From assembly GCF_018691265.1 (NCBI RefSeq), contig NW_024881322.1, positions 11,769,989 to 11,833,988 on the forward strand: DNA of 64,000 bases. Direction: 5' to 3'. Under the pieces are notes generated by a model. It saw only the letters and a program-made list of their open reading frames with translations, had not been told where the DNA came from and did no database searches. This document shows positions 48,596-61,360 of this stretch, piece by piece. How positions within the stretch are numbered: position 1 is the first letter of the stretch; every line of letters starts with the position of its first letter. Both the position numbers and the translations under genes were made by a program. The DNA is from Tyto alba. Lineage: Eukaryota; Chordata; Aves; Strigiformes; Tytonidae.

Positions 48596-48615
48596 ATGTA
48601 CATAACATTACTTTG

Positions 48616-51300
48616 AAAATTAGCAATGTATACATTCTGGTTTTCTGTTTTATTTGATCACATGCTATAAGAAAAATTATAAATGTGATTGATACAACGT
48701 TGGTTAAAAAAAAATTATCTTAATCTTCAACTTCTGTGTGTCCAAACGATGTTTCTTTATATACTTTTGTTACTAAATCTGATTGGGCATTTGAGAATAT
48801 GCTGTGAATATACGTATGCTACACAAAAATGTTTTTTGGAAATTGAATAGAGTCTTTATGAACACACAGTTTCCTTCATCTAGGCAGGTTTCTTGTTTAC
48901 TATTCCATTTATTTGTACATTGTACGTTTGTTTGCATTTTAATTTTTTAATACTTCAAAAATATTTTTCAGTCTACGATCTTGTAGTTTACATTTTGATT
49001 ATACAAAAGGTCACTTAAAAGAAATTGCACAAATTCAAAGCTTAGTAGTCCCGTATGTTATTCCTGCTTTTTCTACAGGTAATAATTATTTTCAGAGTAT
49101 CATTTCAAGATGACTGCTCTTTGTCATCTTTTTGAAGATGCTATTTCATACTGAAAAAATAAGTAATTGAAACATACCGTATATATTCTGAGTGAACCTA
49201 ATTTTTGTATGTACAAACAAAAGTTGGTAAGAAAGATGTTTTTTATCCCCTGTATGACTGAAAAATTTTGCTCCAGGTAGCAGGGGAGGAAGATATTTAC
49301 ACCATATTTGTCCATCAGTTTTGCTTCTAAGCCATCTTTAAATGTTCTAAGTGTGGATATCCCTTGTATTCAAAATCTAAATGCCCTATATTTAAATTAA
49401 TCTTTTACTTACGATATGACTAGTTCTGTTTCCAGCAAAGATGGGGCTGCTGTAACGAATAGAATCTGTTTATATTACATGGAGCCATCGCAGTGTAAGA
49501 ATTTGCAACAAAATTATTTCCATGGCAGCCTGTCACCAGATTCACTGCATTGCTTTTTGTCTTCTTTTCCTCTATTATTAAATAGACATCAGTTCAGTTA
49601 AATTCAGGCAATGATTAGTCATGCCTTACGTTCCTGCTGGAGGTGGTCTCTCTAGTGGATTAGCATAAAGTTCTAGGAAGAAAATCAGACAATTCTAAGT
49701 TGCTGTTCTTTCAGAAAGGGTTTATGATCTCTGTAATAGTATGTAAAGATGGGTCATTTGAATACTGAAATGTAATTTGTAAAGGTTGGGCTTGGGCTTG
49801 AAAAAAGCAGAAGAAGGAAAGAAAGCTACATGCAGAATTGGGATAGGAAATGCATATCTTGGATGTTTCGGACTTGGATGTCATTTGCTTTAAAGAATTT
49901 TGAGTCACATTATGTGCAGCTCTCTTGGCAAGGAAGTTGGGATAGTAAATGTAAATTGAAAGGACACCTGATCGTATGAATTTTCCTGAGTTGGGTTGCT
50001 TGTTTGTTTTTGAAGATAAAGTTTGGAAGAGATGGAGTTGTTTTTATTATTTGTGGTCTGAGTCCCAGAGCAAAATGAACAAACATTTGTATCCTGAAAC
50101 ACTTATATATTCTTAGTAGTTTCTATGAATGTTTAAACCTTTGAGTAAATTCACAAACTTACCCAGATACAAAGCCTATTGAGAATGCAGGCCTGAACTG
50201 CTCATGGTTTAATTTTCAGCAAAAGAATTCAAATTCTGAATGTGACATTGTCCCTTTGAAAACAAACATAAAAGAGAAAATAATCTTGAGGAATAAATCT
50301 GTTGAATTAAGCTACAGTTGCTCCCTGTGATAGGCCAGTGGGAATGGTTCAGCTGGTTGTGGTAACTTTTCACACTGCCAGGCTGGGACTTGGCAAACAC
50401 AAACACAGAACACCATAAACATAAGTGTGATGGGGATAAATAAATGGGCAGCTTGGGAACTGGAGGATTACGTGGAGGAAGAAAGCTGATGTTTTCTCCC
50501 AATTAAAACAGTAAACTGATTAGTTTTGCAGTTGCAGTCTACTTCCAGGTAAGATGAAAATCAATGGTGGTATTACATTCTCTAAAGAAAACTTCTTATA
50601 TTTTTCCCCCCTACGTTTTGTAATTAAGTCTTCTATCTCATTAAAAGCACATACTTTAAAGATTTGCTTCATATATTATAAATGTTCCCTTAAACACAAA
50701 AAAAAATATATTTTTTGTTAAAACACGGAAGATTTTCAGCAGTGTTGGAAAGTTGAGAAACTAATTGTGCTAGTGTAGCAAGTGGAAGAAATCAAACTTC
50801 AATTACTGTTGTTTTTTTTTTTTTATATTGTGTATATGTTTGTATATTTAAGTATATTTTAAAACCTCAGGGTTCCCAAGCTATGTAGCTGGGATTATCC
50901 CAGTTAAAGAAGTTTCTTCATTTGCTGATAGGATTTTAGGGTAATTAGCGCAATTACTGAGAAGTTCCCCACTGAGGAAGGCTTGCTAATAAGTGATTTC
51001 TGCTGGGACAGATTCCCAACTGTTTGTAAATTGCTGTTTAACAGTAACTTGCAAATTTTGAAATGGTATTTTGCAAGCAGTTTTGAACTGTATCATTTCT
51101 AGCAAATAAAAAATCTGTAACTTTTCATGTATTGTAAGTAGATATAAGTGATTCTAATGAAGCATATTTGAGGGGGTAAGATGGGAAAAAATGCTGAGTA
51201 GTGAAACATGGAAAATGCCTTTCTTCAGCAACGTGCCAGCGTGTAACCTGTAGCCAGGCTCGTTACCATTAGCAGTAGGTAGAAAGGTAACTAAACTTTA
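48616..51300. other. Intergenic, AT-rich
   Basis: About 2.7 kb of AT-rich sequence after CLASP2. It contains a few A/T-runs and an AATAAA at 51105-51110 that could be a distal poly(A) site. No gene, RNA gene or repeat family recognised. Confidence 0.75.
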
Positions 51301-51830
51301 TCTTGGGCATCAAAGTTTTACAAGCTTTCCATTTGAGCTTGCTTCCTTTCCTAGATCCTGCTGTTGCCCACCAGCGCAGGGGCCTGGGCCCCTGCAAGCT
51401 CCTACTGAAATCGGCGCTGCACGCCCTTCTGTCACCTCGACAAGGGGCTCGGTTCCCGGGGTGCTGCCCGTCTGGCCGAGGAGGGTACCTACCAGTGAAA
51501 ACAAACACGTGGGTTGAAGTTACGCGGTAGACAGATGTTCTCCAAAGTCAGCCAGACCGGTTAGGTGTTCCCTCACCACCTTGTCATCTCTGGCCATGGC
51601 AGAGCCAACGCGGGACCCTGTGGGAGCTCCCCATCGCTCTTCCAGACAAACCAGACTGGGGAGCCGTCTCAGACTGGTCCCCCGGCAGCACCCTGGGCTG
51701 AGACTGCTGCCAGAGACGCTGGTGCAAGTGAACCAACATCTGTCCTGGGCTTTGAGGGTCTGCCTGTGTGGGGCAGGGGGGCATCCGAAAAAAAAACATT
51801 TTTTAGCCCAATTTGTTTAGCATGTTAAAA
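51301..51830. other. Intergenic GC-rich island, function unknown
   Basis: About 530 bases clearly richer in GC than the flanks. Short open frames occur on both strands (for example 51565-51828 + and 51269-51508 -) but overlap each other and show no domain. It could be a regulatory element, an exon of an unannotated noncoding RNA or an old repeat. Confidence 0.4.
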
Positions 51831-54800
51831 TGCCAAGGAAGACAAGGAAACTGCGAATTGCAGATTGGTCTAAACAGTGGGAGCCTGTAGGGGAAGCGGG
51901 TGTGTCTGTTTCAATTAGAATTGCAGATTGGCATGTTTTAAAATGCTTCAGCTATCTGCAAATCTGAAATAATACACTTGAAATGTAACTCTAATGGTAT
52001 ACAAGTGCAAAAAGCCTCTAATCTGGGAAAACAGTAATTTCTAGCCTGTTATATTTTTGTCCTTTCAGCACAGCTTAAACTGATGCGGATACTGAGTTTA
52101 CAATGTTTAACTTTGTACCTGATAGAGTTTTTCCATGTGGTATTGTCTGTAGAATAATTTTTAGGTGCTAAGATCAAAGATGGCATTCTGCCTCTATAAC
52201 CAGTTACAATACCAGTATTTAAGGTCATTTGTTGCAGTTCTCAGAAGGGCAGTTGGAAAATGAAGTGAGGAGTCTGATCACTATAAAAAAAGATTAGCAA
52301 ATTGAATGATGCTTTAGGAGACCTCATCATTTTGGGTGCTGCTCATAGAAAAATCCAACCATTAAAGTTTTCAGGCCCCATATGCTGAAGTACTTAACTT
52401 CAGTGCCGTTCCACACATTAGCAAAACATCAGCCTCCCCACCTTAAATTTCAGGTTGGACTTTGCATGCCATACACAAGCCTGAGAGCAAGAGATGTTTT
52501 AAATAAATAATGTCTTGTTGTTTGTGTAGACAATGCCCCTTTGCGAGATCTGTTTTAGTACTTACTGGGCAGATCATAAAGCAAGAAACAAAAATAGCCC
52601 CTTAACAACAAACAGTACAAGGTAAAAAACTCACCTTATTTGTCCCCAAACTTGCAAGACCGTGTAACCACATACCTTTATGTCTAGAGGTTAGTCAAGG
52701 GCAGCAGGTGTGGGTGTGGGGAATACACAGTGCTTCGTGAGGCAGAATAGCAGAATTAAATATGACCTGGGAAGTTCATCTGGGTTTTAAAAACTAAGCT
52801 ATACTGTACTTGAAGTTTTACCCATACCCTGTATGCAATAAGGATTAGTCAAAACTAAAGAGAAGAAATACTGATTATTATTTTTTTTTTGTAGTGTTTA
52901 ATTTCAGTTTGAATAATAACATTCTTCCTCCATGTTCTGTCTAGTACTTACCATACAAGGAACTCAGTGTTTCTATGAGTGTAAGTCAAGCATCTTGTCA
53001 ACCCATGGAAGGAAAAAATGAAAGGCAAATTTTCCTCTTCTACAGTGCTGCTGCATGGAACTCCACAAGATTTGGTTCTGCTTTGCTTCTCACACCATCT
53101 GGAACGGTGGTCACAGGGGGATATGAGGACTTGTAGCACCAGCTTTTGTGGCCACGTTCTCTCAAGTTTTAAATAGTTTGCACACCAGGAGAGGTGCCTG
53201 TAACACGCCTTGAACTTCTGCCTTTTATAAGAGGCGGGTATTTAGAAATGGAGATCAGGATAGCCTCCATCATTTCACCCTCCTCTACTAATACATACCT
53301 GATCTTCTCCAGGCAGTAGCTTTTTGGATAGAACCGACTCAGCTATTTTTAGTCTAAGCATAATACTTATGGGCACACGTTCTGTGAGGCACCTTCATTT
53401 TATTATGGCCTGCCACTGTGGTCAGCAGGGCCCAAGGTTTGCTGAGACCTGGGCAAGCTAATACCAGAGAGGACTGAAATCAGAGAACTGAAGTACCCAG
53501 GCTTACCAGCTCTTGCTCACCATCCACACTCACAATATACGGGGTGAACCCAGGCCCGTAGTCTCAGCAGCAGCTGCTGGCCTGGGCTCCCTGGGGTGGT
53601 TATTTTCAATTACAGCAAGTTACCTGTCTTAACATAAGAACAAATCTAGGACATAAGAGATGTTGTGTTTGTGCCATTTTAAAATACCAAAATTAATTCT
53701 AAAAGGGCTAGTAACAGTCTACTATGTTAAAGATGAAAAATAAGAGTGCATACATATGTAATATACATGTGTATATAGATACAAATAAATAATAGGTAAA
53801 GAGATAAAAAATAAAATAGGCTACTAATTAGTTTGGGAATCTCAATTGCTTTTGCTCACAAGCTCTCTCCTGGACTTCACAAGAAAAGACTGATCAAAAC
53901 TGCAGTGCTCCCACCTGCATTCTGGCAAACCAGTATCTGACAAAAGCAACAGGCTACTTTGGGGGAGCAAAAGGTGCCGGATCATTTAAAGTCATATGAG
54001 CTCTGTGGGGTACACGAAGAGGTGGGAGCCACTCTGTGCCCTTTAAGTCAGGGGGAATCTGTGGTTCTACTCTTTCCATTTAATAGAAACACAAGTCACA
54101 GAACCAAGCAGATGCCTACCCACTATCTGGGAAGCTCATATCAGCCCCAAGGGAAGATTGTGAAAGTGGTTTGAGGGACGTGTAGTCCTTTTCTTGAGAA
54201 TAATCAGTGCAAAGAGAAACGGGACTTCCAAGTAGAATGCGCTGTACCCTAAATCTAGGGTTGGAATTAGAGTGATTTCATTACATGACTTGCCAGTAGA
54301 TGGAGCAAACTGAATAGCAGGATACTTACTCTTTTTCACTGAAATCAACTTAATTACTAAAAAAATACAGCCTTTTACCTCTGCTAGGGGAGTGCTTATT
54401 AAGAGTATGCAGTTACCTATAGACATGTAAGTGGAAAAAATAACCTTGAAAAGACTCTTCCAGCTCTCATCCTTGCTGGAGGTAAAATCAATTCATGTGC
54501 ACAAGCAGGTCTATGGTAACAGCAGCCCGGGTGCTTCCTGGAAGAGAATAAACTCTCCACTAAGCCAGCAGTTACAATTCTTGTCTACTTTTCTGGACAG
54601 CGTTACGTGTGGGTGTGTGTTTCTCTTCCCATATTTACAGTTCCTCTTCTACTATTACTCTGGCCTTTGCTTTTTGTTTGTGCTATTTAATGTTAAGAAT
54701 GGTAAGTTAAAGGAGAACTGCCTCATGCTATGAAAAAAAAACGACCAACAATATTGTTTGTTTGCATTTTTTTGACTGCTGCATATTACTGTCGCCCTAA

Positions 54801-57800
54801 TAAGAAACAATTCCTTTTTGTTTTCCAGAACCTTGCTCTTTGATATTCTGATTTTCATAGCCTGCATGTTGTGACAATATTGCAATACCTTTTAAAAGTA
54901 TCTTTTTATAGAATGAGCTGCAGGGAACAAGCAATGTGTGCTTGTGTGGGGGTGGTATTTAAAAAAACAACAACAACCAAACACAAACAAAAAATAAACC
55001 ACAAAAAAAACCTAGCAAACTACTATTATTTGTCTGTAGTCTTTCCTATTTCAAGTAGAATGGGTGCCCTCTGCAGGTAACTATTTTCAGATGAGGTTTT
55101 TGGATGTCTGCCTCTCTTTATTTCTGAGTGTCGAGGTCTTGACATGATCGACCAGTACTATTTTGTGTGTTTTAAAGTAGCTATTACAATCCTAGCTGCA
55201 AACTCAGGCAAGCAAATGGCCTTGAAACATGAGTGCACCAAGCACTTGGTTTGCATCCGAATATTATTCGCTAAATAATATTCCTAAATATTCCCTGAAG
55301 TGTGTGTGTGTGAGGGGTGTTGTGGGTGGGTGTTGGAGTAACTATTTTTCCTGCAGCCTGACAGTGTTTTCATTAGCTTTATAAAAATCTTTTTTAATGG
55401 CAAGAAGGTAGCTATGAAGTTGTACTCTGTAGTAGCCTGCCACTTGAGCACGTACAGAATGAACAGGCAAAAGGGATTACAGTCTAAACACTACTGAGAT
55501 GGCATCTTGCTTGCCTTAAAGACGTCCTTACATATTCCACTTTTTTTCTTTTCAGTCAGTCATGCCCGCGTCAGGTCGCAATAAAACCTCGCGGCTGGGC
55601 AGCAGCGAGCAGCACAGCGAGGCTGGGGAACAGGAAAATAGTTGGGGACCAGCCAAGACTTCAGCCTACCTGCCTCTTCTGGAAAGCGTGGCACCGGCAA
55701 GCTGGCCGGCAGCAGCTAAATGTAAAGCTGTGAGGGATGCAACTGCAACTTTAATCTGAATTTGTTTTTTCTTTCCTCTCTCCCATCACTGCAGCGATCA
55801 TCTATTAGGTGAGCACAACACTTCAACTCATCCCAAAATGCTATTCTGGCACAGCCAGCCTGAACATTATCACCATCACCAGTATCCCACCAGTAACAGC
55901 AGCTACCTACGGTAAGAAATGAATGGGGGTGATTTTTTAATAACTATAATGCTTAACACATAAAAATGCAGACTGCATGGCCTTTGTTAATTCACAAGAT
56001 CAAGCCTTCAAATCGAGCTAGTGATCACAGACCCTTTGAGAATAGTTTCAGCAGTACAGGCAACGCAGTAGAGATTTATTTTACTGTAGCTCCGCAGTTT
56101 TCACAAACGATGCCACCACGTGTGTGTGCTAGTAACAGGGATAGGGATGTTCTACTGCTTAATACAATATTCACAGATGTGTTAATTTTTTGTTTCTCTT
56201 CCAAATTACATTCACAGTCTATAGATAAAACTCTGTTTATATGAAGTAATACAGACTCAGAAATACCTTTATGTTTCACATCTACTCTGATTGTCTGCCA
56301 AAGCGCAGCTGATCTGCAGGATCAGGACAACGGGCTGCTTGTCCTATCAGTTCAGGCACGTGGGCTAAACACTTTGCATTGAAATTCTGATGCAATATGT
56401 AGCTTATTGCATCAGCGTACTCCCGTGATCTATGAACCTACATTACCTCTTCATGACTAAAATATTATTTGTGTACAGTATTCAAATTTTTCTTATAATT
56501 AAAAATTATTATGCTTTGACAAGAGCTGGGCTCATAGATTCCAGATCATGTTGATGTTAACTGAGTTTCAATTTATAATGTGGTTCACTCTCTGTATTAA
56601 ACTTTAGGTTATTACTTTTGGCCAAATACAATGTATGTAAACATGATAGTGATTAGTTATCTACCTTGACATGGCTTTTTTGTATGTTGGTAGTCTCACA
56701 CCTACTGCTCTATCACAACATTACTTCTGCTCTTGTAGGATTGTCGTGTAGCATGCTTTTATTAGAAATGTGTACAATTTTATGTTTAAAAAAAGCAGAG
56801 GAATTGAGGCTATATTTGGCTTCCGAAGTGTGAAATTAATGAAGCCACAGTGGAGTTTTATAAAGTCAACCCATTTCAGTACAAAGGTCAGGGTGATTTG
56901 AAACTGGGGTCGGCTAACACAAGTACTCAGCGAGCACAGCGCTGTCGCTGTTGACTCAAGCAGTGAGCCAGAAATGCAGACTGGGTGTGGGAGTTCCCTG
57001 CTGCCATCCTGTTAACAATAAGAACGTGCACGGTTCCTGGTGCAAAAGGAACCAAAGAGCAAGGGAAAGTGAGGATGTCCACTCGCACCTCCAGCCCCCA
57101 TCTTCTCCAGCCTTCTCAGGGCCATGCTCTCTCAAGGCCCGTTTTCACCATGTCCTTGTCTTTCCTCATTGTTTCCCTGTATTTGCTTCCGTTTCCCCAC
57201 CTTTACCTCAGAGTCTCTCTGGAGTTACTCTTCCCACACACTTTTGAGCCTTTAGGTTTGGATGGCAGCACGCATCTGTGTTTTGGTATTGAAATACAAC
57301 GTGGAGGGGGGGCGCTTCCATAAATTAAGGGTTGTGTACAGGAGCTACCAAGATGGAGACTGACTACCATAAGCAGAAAGAAAGAATACAGACCAGTCCA
57401 GGCACTAGGCTTCAGTCTGGTCATAATCATCGAGTTTCTTGGCTCTGTCCTCAGTGCTTCACCCTTAGTCCTGTGTCTGAATACCTGTAAGGCTTATACA
57501 GACAGCAGTCGACCCCAGGGGAGGATGCCAGCCGGCATTAGTGACGAGCAGATGGAGGAAGGAGCGTCCCAGGACCCTTACTCCCATGTCCCAGTAAAAC
57601 TGTACTTAGAACACATTTATGCAGACATATTTGCAAAATCAGGCTCCCGCTGCATGCGCTTGCTCTCCTTTACAGAAAGTCTCCAGTTCCAGTTGGTGGC
57701 TCTGGTGACGGGGACATGCGGAAAGGGAATGGCAGGGCCACGGGGAAGGTCGTTTCTGACAGGTTAGATGTGAGGATTTGGCCTGCTCAGAGGGTTAGAG

Positions 57801-60100
57801 AAGCAATTTCAGATCTCAGAATGCTTAATTCCTGTTCTAAAGAACTCCACCAGGCAGGTTGGAAGTTTCAAGTGTTTCACGCAGGCAAAGCTTGGGTGGG
57901 AGCCAGGAGGAAAGTAGCATCGTTCTATAAAGTGTGACAGGGTCTTCTCTGTCCCACAGCCTCTGCTCTCAGACTTACTGATAAGTATTTCACAATTTAG
58001 GTACAAATTCTGCAATTTCATCCTCAAAACAGGCTCATGTGCCTAACCTGTGGGACTCTGCATGGGGCTTACATTGTCCATGTTGCAGAACAGGAATTTC
58101 ATTAGGAAAAGGGCATAAAAAACGTACCATATGTGGATTTTCAATGGTTCCTATTTGGTTAGATCTACGCTAGTTTTCTGTGGAATACAGACAGCATCAA
58201 AAGCGTGACATTTTTTTCCAGTCATTTTAGTCAATTATGGGAAGACTAGCAGGAAAATTAGGATTAAAAATAAAAAAGATACGGAAAAAATGACCAGGCT
58301 AGTGTAAAAACTGAAAAATAGAATAGAAAAATGTTTGTTTTCAAGGTTTCTGTTTTTAATCACTATCTGCCTAAAGATGTTTTTAAACTCTTTTGGCAGA
58401 AGTTGAGAACACTGCATCACAATTACAAAAACGAGAGGTTGAGGTTGATTTGCACTGAAGCCACAGCTCCCTACGTTGGAGCTGGGTAGGTCTGGCTGGC
58501 AAGTGGCTTGTGAGCACTGCTGATCCTCGGCGGGCGATGGGAGAACGGGACTGATCAGGGAACCTGCCCCAAAGACAGAAACGCATCGCTTGGCCTGTAC
58601 TGGAAAAACAACAAAAAACAAACACCACAAACCTCTACAGAAAATTTGTTGTAAATTAGCCAGGGATACAAATAATGCTAAAGAAAAATGTAGGCGCTGC
58701 CATATTCATATTTTAAGAGAAAAAGGGCACTTTGTGTCCTAAAATAGCTAAAGATAACATCTTCAAAAATACTAACAGTCAGTTTGATTATCGTGGAGAA
58801 GCTTTACCCAGCTTTTAAGGACTGAACTGCAAAAGGACTGTATCCACTCAAGATACCCTCACCAGAGATTGGCATTTATGTCAAAAGAAAAGAATTCCCA
58901 TTATAAAAATCCTAAATTTATGATCTTGTAACTGCTATGTAGCTATGTTAATGTAAGTATAGTAAGCAGATAAACCAGTTTTGCTATGCATAAATCATAC
59001 TTGCATCTGGCTTCTCTGGTCTTGGATCCTGTCTTAACTTATCTCTCTGACTGTCAGAAGCAGAAAGTGCACTACTTCTAGTTTTCCACAAACCACCACT
59101 TTCTTTTGTAGCACTTACAAAAATGGTTTTTAGTGTTACCTATGCTACCTTACTTTTTTAAAGTCCACTTCATGGCTACAAATGTCTGCTTAAGGTGAGG
59201 TCTGAATTCCCAATTTAAACTCTAATTCTTTAATGGTAGGCGTTTAGGCTAACTTTTTATGCTGAATAATGAATACTGTTGCAGACTCAGTAATGCCCAC
59301 TGATTTATTAAATGGGTCATAAACATCCCGTAACAGTCACTAAAATTAATTAATGCCATCATTTGTGTTGTTACCAGCTTCGGAAGTGCTAACAAATATT
59401 TCTGCCGTAATAATAAATAAATGGACGGTATTGTTGTCAGTTTGTCAGGCTTAAAAGAGCTATTTTGCCTGTGTTAATTTCAATTCTCACTAAACGCTGT
59501 AACTTGGTAGCAAGTGCCTGTGCTAGTGACTTGCCCGTAAGCCCCTGCCCTCTTCATTCATTTCACTTTTTCAAGCTTCCTCTTATATACAGATGAATTG
59601 TTCATCTGTCAACAGACAGGCAAACAACTCTTACAGCAGCAAAACCACTAGCAACATTTTCTGGAGAAGCTGGCAGACGTAACTTACAAACTGCCTTTAA
59701 AAATCATAAATCATGTTCTGTGTGCTTCTCTTTGAGGACATTGTATGTACATTTTGACCAACAGCTAGTATTCAGGGCGTTTCTGACCTGCATCTTTTGA
59801 AAAACTAGTGCAATTGTGCTTAAAGCATATATTATCAAAATACATTTTACAGCCCCAGTGTTGTTCTGTACTTTGCTCACTGGATGTATCATTTTAATGC
59901 AACTTCTTGTAAAACTATTTAACTATCCTCTGAATTATTAACATTTGAGATTTTTGGAGACTGCTTCTTTACATGAAGCTTTGGGTTACTTTTACTCTAG
60001 TAGCACCCCCCCACCGGACTAAGTATTTTATCACCAGAGGGGACAGGATTATAATCTCAACCACTGGCAACTCCAGTTCTTCCTTGTCCTCTCCAATAGC
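51831..60100. other. Intergenic between CLASP2 and UBP1
   Basis: About 8.3 kb. AT-rich with GC-richer patches near 53400-53600, 55555-55760 and 57000-57770. A TG-rich stretch lies near 55302-55333, with an AT hairpin just before it. Open frames at 55562-55759 (+), 57525-57767 (+) and 58235-58630 (-) are short and unrecognised. No repeat family identified. Confidence 0.7.
55302..55333 (+). repeat. Short TG-rich simple repeat
   Basis: GTGTGTGTGTGTGAGGGGTG followed by TTGTGGGTGGG. An imperfect TG/GGGT tract in intergenic DNA. Confidence 0.75.
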
Positions 60101-60317
60101 CAGGTCCTCCTCGCCAGGGAGAATTATTTATTAGAAGCGTAGCCGGCGCCCGCAGCTGCCCCCCCGCGCCCTCGCCAGCACTTCTCACAAAACTGGACAG
60201 TTTTGAGCCCAGGGCGCTGGGTGGAGATTTTGTTTCTCAAGTTAAGCGTTTATGGTGGATGTTGGGCAGTACGCTAGACATGACGTATTATTTTGCCTCG
60301 CGTGCTTGCAGGGTGTC

Positions 60318-60337
60318 TTTTTTTTTTTTTTTTTTTT
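60318..60337 (+). repeat. T homopolymer (20) upstream of the UBP1 island
   Basis: A run of about 20 T at the upstream edge of the CpG island. Nothing attached to it was recognised. Confidence 0.88.
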
Positions 60338-60476
60338 GGCTTCAGTTTCCCCTTACTCCTGAAAACTGTGAATCAGTGTTTCGTGCCGTGACGTGTTTGG
60401 CTTCTTTAGGATAGGTTCCCCCCTCCCCGCGCTCTAAAGGTTGAGCCACCCAAGCCGCCCCCCCAACCCCGAGGTC

Positions 60477-60484
60477 ATGGCGGC
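60477..60484 (+). promoter_or_regulatory. YY1-like site (ATGGCGGC)
   Basis: ATGGCGGC is the core of the YY1 consensus common near housekeeping promoters. It lies about 250 bases before the second, reverse copy. Confidence 0.45.
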
Positions 60485-60516
60485 GGCACTGACGCCATTT
60501 CCTTCCCGCCTTTCCG

Positions 60517-60524
60517 CTTCCGGG
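60517..60524 (-). promoter_or_regulatory. ETS-family site (CTTCCGGG)
   Basis: CTTCCGGG is the reverse complement of CCCGGAAG, a good GABP/ELK-type core in a CpG-island promoter. Confidence 0.5.
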
Positions 60525-60578
60525 TAACGCCTGCCGGCACCGCCCCTGGGGTGGGGCTGCGGGGAGCGCGTCACCCTC

Positions 60579-60586
60579 TGACGTCG
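60579..60586 (+). promoter_or_regulatory. CRE-like site (TGACGTCG)
   Basis: TGACGTCG differs from the CREB/ATF palindrome TGACGTCA by one base. It lies in the island among other promoter motifs. Confidence 0.5.
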
Positions 60587-60610
60587 CCTCGCGTGAGGAA
60601 GTCCCCGCTC

Positions 60611-60684
60611 ATTGGCTACGCTTTCCCCCCGTCACTCCTCCCCGCTCTTCCTCTGATTGGGCCCTGGGGCCGAGGCCGCCCAAT
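60611..60684 (+). promoter_or_regulatory. Cluster of three CCAAT boxes
   Basis: ATTGG at 60611-60615 and 60656-60660 (CCAAT on the minus strand) and CCAAT at 60680-60684. Multiple spaced NF-Y sites are typical of TATA-less promoters, usually 50-100 bases before the start site, which points to initiation near 60730-60800. Confidence 0.6.
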
Positions 60685-60724
60685 GGGTGTCCCCGGCGGG
60701 GGGGGGGGTGGGTGGGTGGCAGGC

Positions 60725-60736
60725 GCCGCCATGTTG
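60725..60736 (-). promoter_or_regulatory. YY1-like initiator motif, minus strand
   Basis: GCCGCCATGTTG reads CAACATGGCGGC on the minus strand, a full match to the long YY1 motif CAANATGGCGGC. Such motifs often sit at or just after start sites. Confidence 0.55.
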
Positions 60737-60943
60737 GCGTGAGCGGAGGCGCTGCGCGCTGTAGCCCGGGCGGAGGGGGTGGGGGGTGGGGGGGGGTTTT
60801 GACGCCGCGAGCGGGCGCGCGGCTGCCCGCGGCGGCCGTTAAATCAGCCGCGCGAGGCTGGGCGGGCGGCTCCTCCCCGGTGCGTGCTGCCGCCGCCGCC
60901 TTCCCCGCTCCACCCCCCCCACCCCCCCCCCCCGGGGTCGCGA

Positions 60944-61087
60944 ATGATGCGGCGGGAGGCGCCGCTGGGCTGGGTCGGAGCTCGGGCGGCGGAGAAGGAG
61001 GAAGAGGAAGAGGAGGAAGCGGCGGCCGCCCTCCCGCCCCCCCGGCCCGCAGCCCCCCGCAGCGGCCGGGCGAGCGCAGGATGCTGA
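60944..61087 (+). CDS. Possible upstream ORF in the UBP1 leader
   Basis: ATG ATG start followed by 47 codons in total and TGA, all before the UBP1 start. The product would begin MMRREAPLGWVGARAAEK and contain a run of glutamates and then alanines and prolines, low-complexity. It would exist only if transcription starts before 60944. It may reduce UBP1 translation rather than encode a useful peptide. Not a recognised family. Confidence 0.3.
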   Translation: MMRREAPLGWVGARAAEKEEEEEEEAAAALPPPRPAAPRSGRASAGC

Positions 61088-61320
61088 GGGCCACCCCGCG
61101 CTTTGGTCGCGCCGCGGGGAAAGGGCCCCCCCGGGACTGAACGCGGACTCCCCCTGCTCCCCCCTCTTCTTTCACCCTCCTCTTCCTCGCACACGCTCCC
61201 CGCACCCCCCCCCCCCCCCTCCGCCTCCTTCAGCCCCACGCTCCCTCCCGGCGGAGGCTCCGGGGCTGAGCGGCTCCTCCCCGTCCGGCTCCTCCCGCGG
61301 GAGCGCGGAGGGGAGGGGAG

Positions 61321-61360
61321 GTTTTTTTTTTTTTTTGGGGGGGGGGGGTGGGGGGGGGTT
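61321..61360 (+). repeat. T-run plus G-run immediately before UBP1 start
   Basis: About 15 T, then about 12 G, T, and 9 G, ending about 17 bases before the ATG. The G-tract could form a G-quadruplex in the 5' leader. Homopolymer lengths may be imprecise in the assembly. Confidence 0.85.

Larger units (their letters stand above)
1..48615 (+). other. CLASP2: CLASP2 gene, 3' two thirds (gene span in window)
   Basis: CLASP2 is a microtubule plus-end tracking protein that stabilises microtubules at the cell cortex, Golgi and kinetochores, recruited by EB1 through SxIP motifs and by partners of its C-terminal domain. Twenty-one exons on the + strand join in compatible phases to an open frame of about 884 residues ending at 46423. 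The order is Ser/Arg-rich SxIP region, TOG3, Ser/Pro-rich linker, C-terminal domain. The C-terminus (TGSGPG..DMSGQS) matches CLASP2; as I remember it, CLASP1 ends in a serine-rich tail. Downstream UBP1 is also the expected neighbour of CLASP2. The 5' exons (TOG1, TOG2) and promoter lie outside. The right end is set by a candidate poly(A) signal at 48590 and is approximate. Confidence 0.96.
46424..48615 (+). other. CLASP2: CLASP2 3' UTR (predicted)
   Basis: AT/U-rich sequence after the stop, with TTTG-rich runs (46510-46590), an A22 tract (47060-47081), a GC-richer patch (47150-47350) and U/CU-rich tracts (47815-47865). AATAAA occurs at 46690, 48264 and 48590. The last is followed by a U/GU-rich element near 48636-48655 and is the best end. 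TGTACATA at 48597 fits a Pumilio site. The end is inferred; the true UTR may be shorter or longer. Confidence 0.6.

Noticed and set aside
54950..55020. A-rich CAACAACAACC/AAACA tract as a possible retroposon tail
   Set aside because: No retroposon body or target duplication recognised beside it.
60609..61205. 198-codon antisense frame in the UBP1 island, and other long frames on both strands there
   Set aside because: GC-rich DNA has few stops. The products are Pro/Gly/Ala/Arg low-complexity and overlap each other and the promoter.
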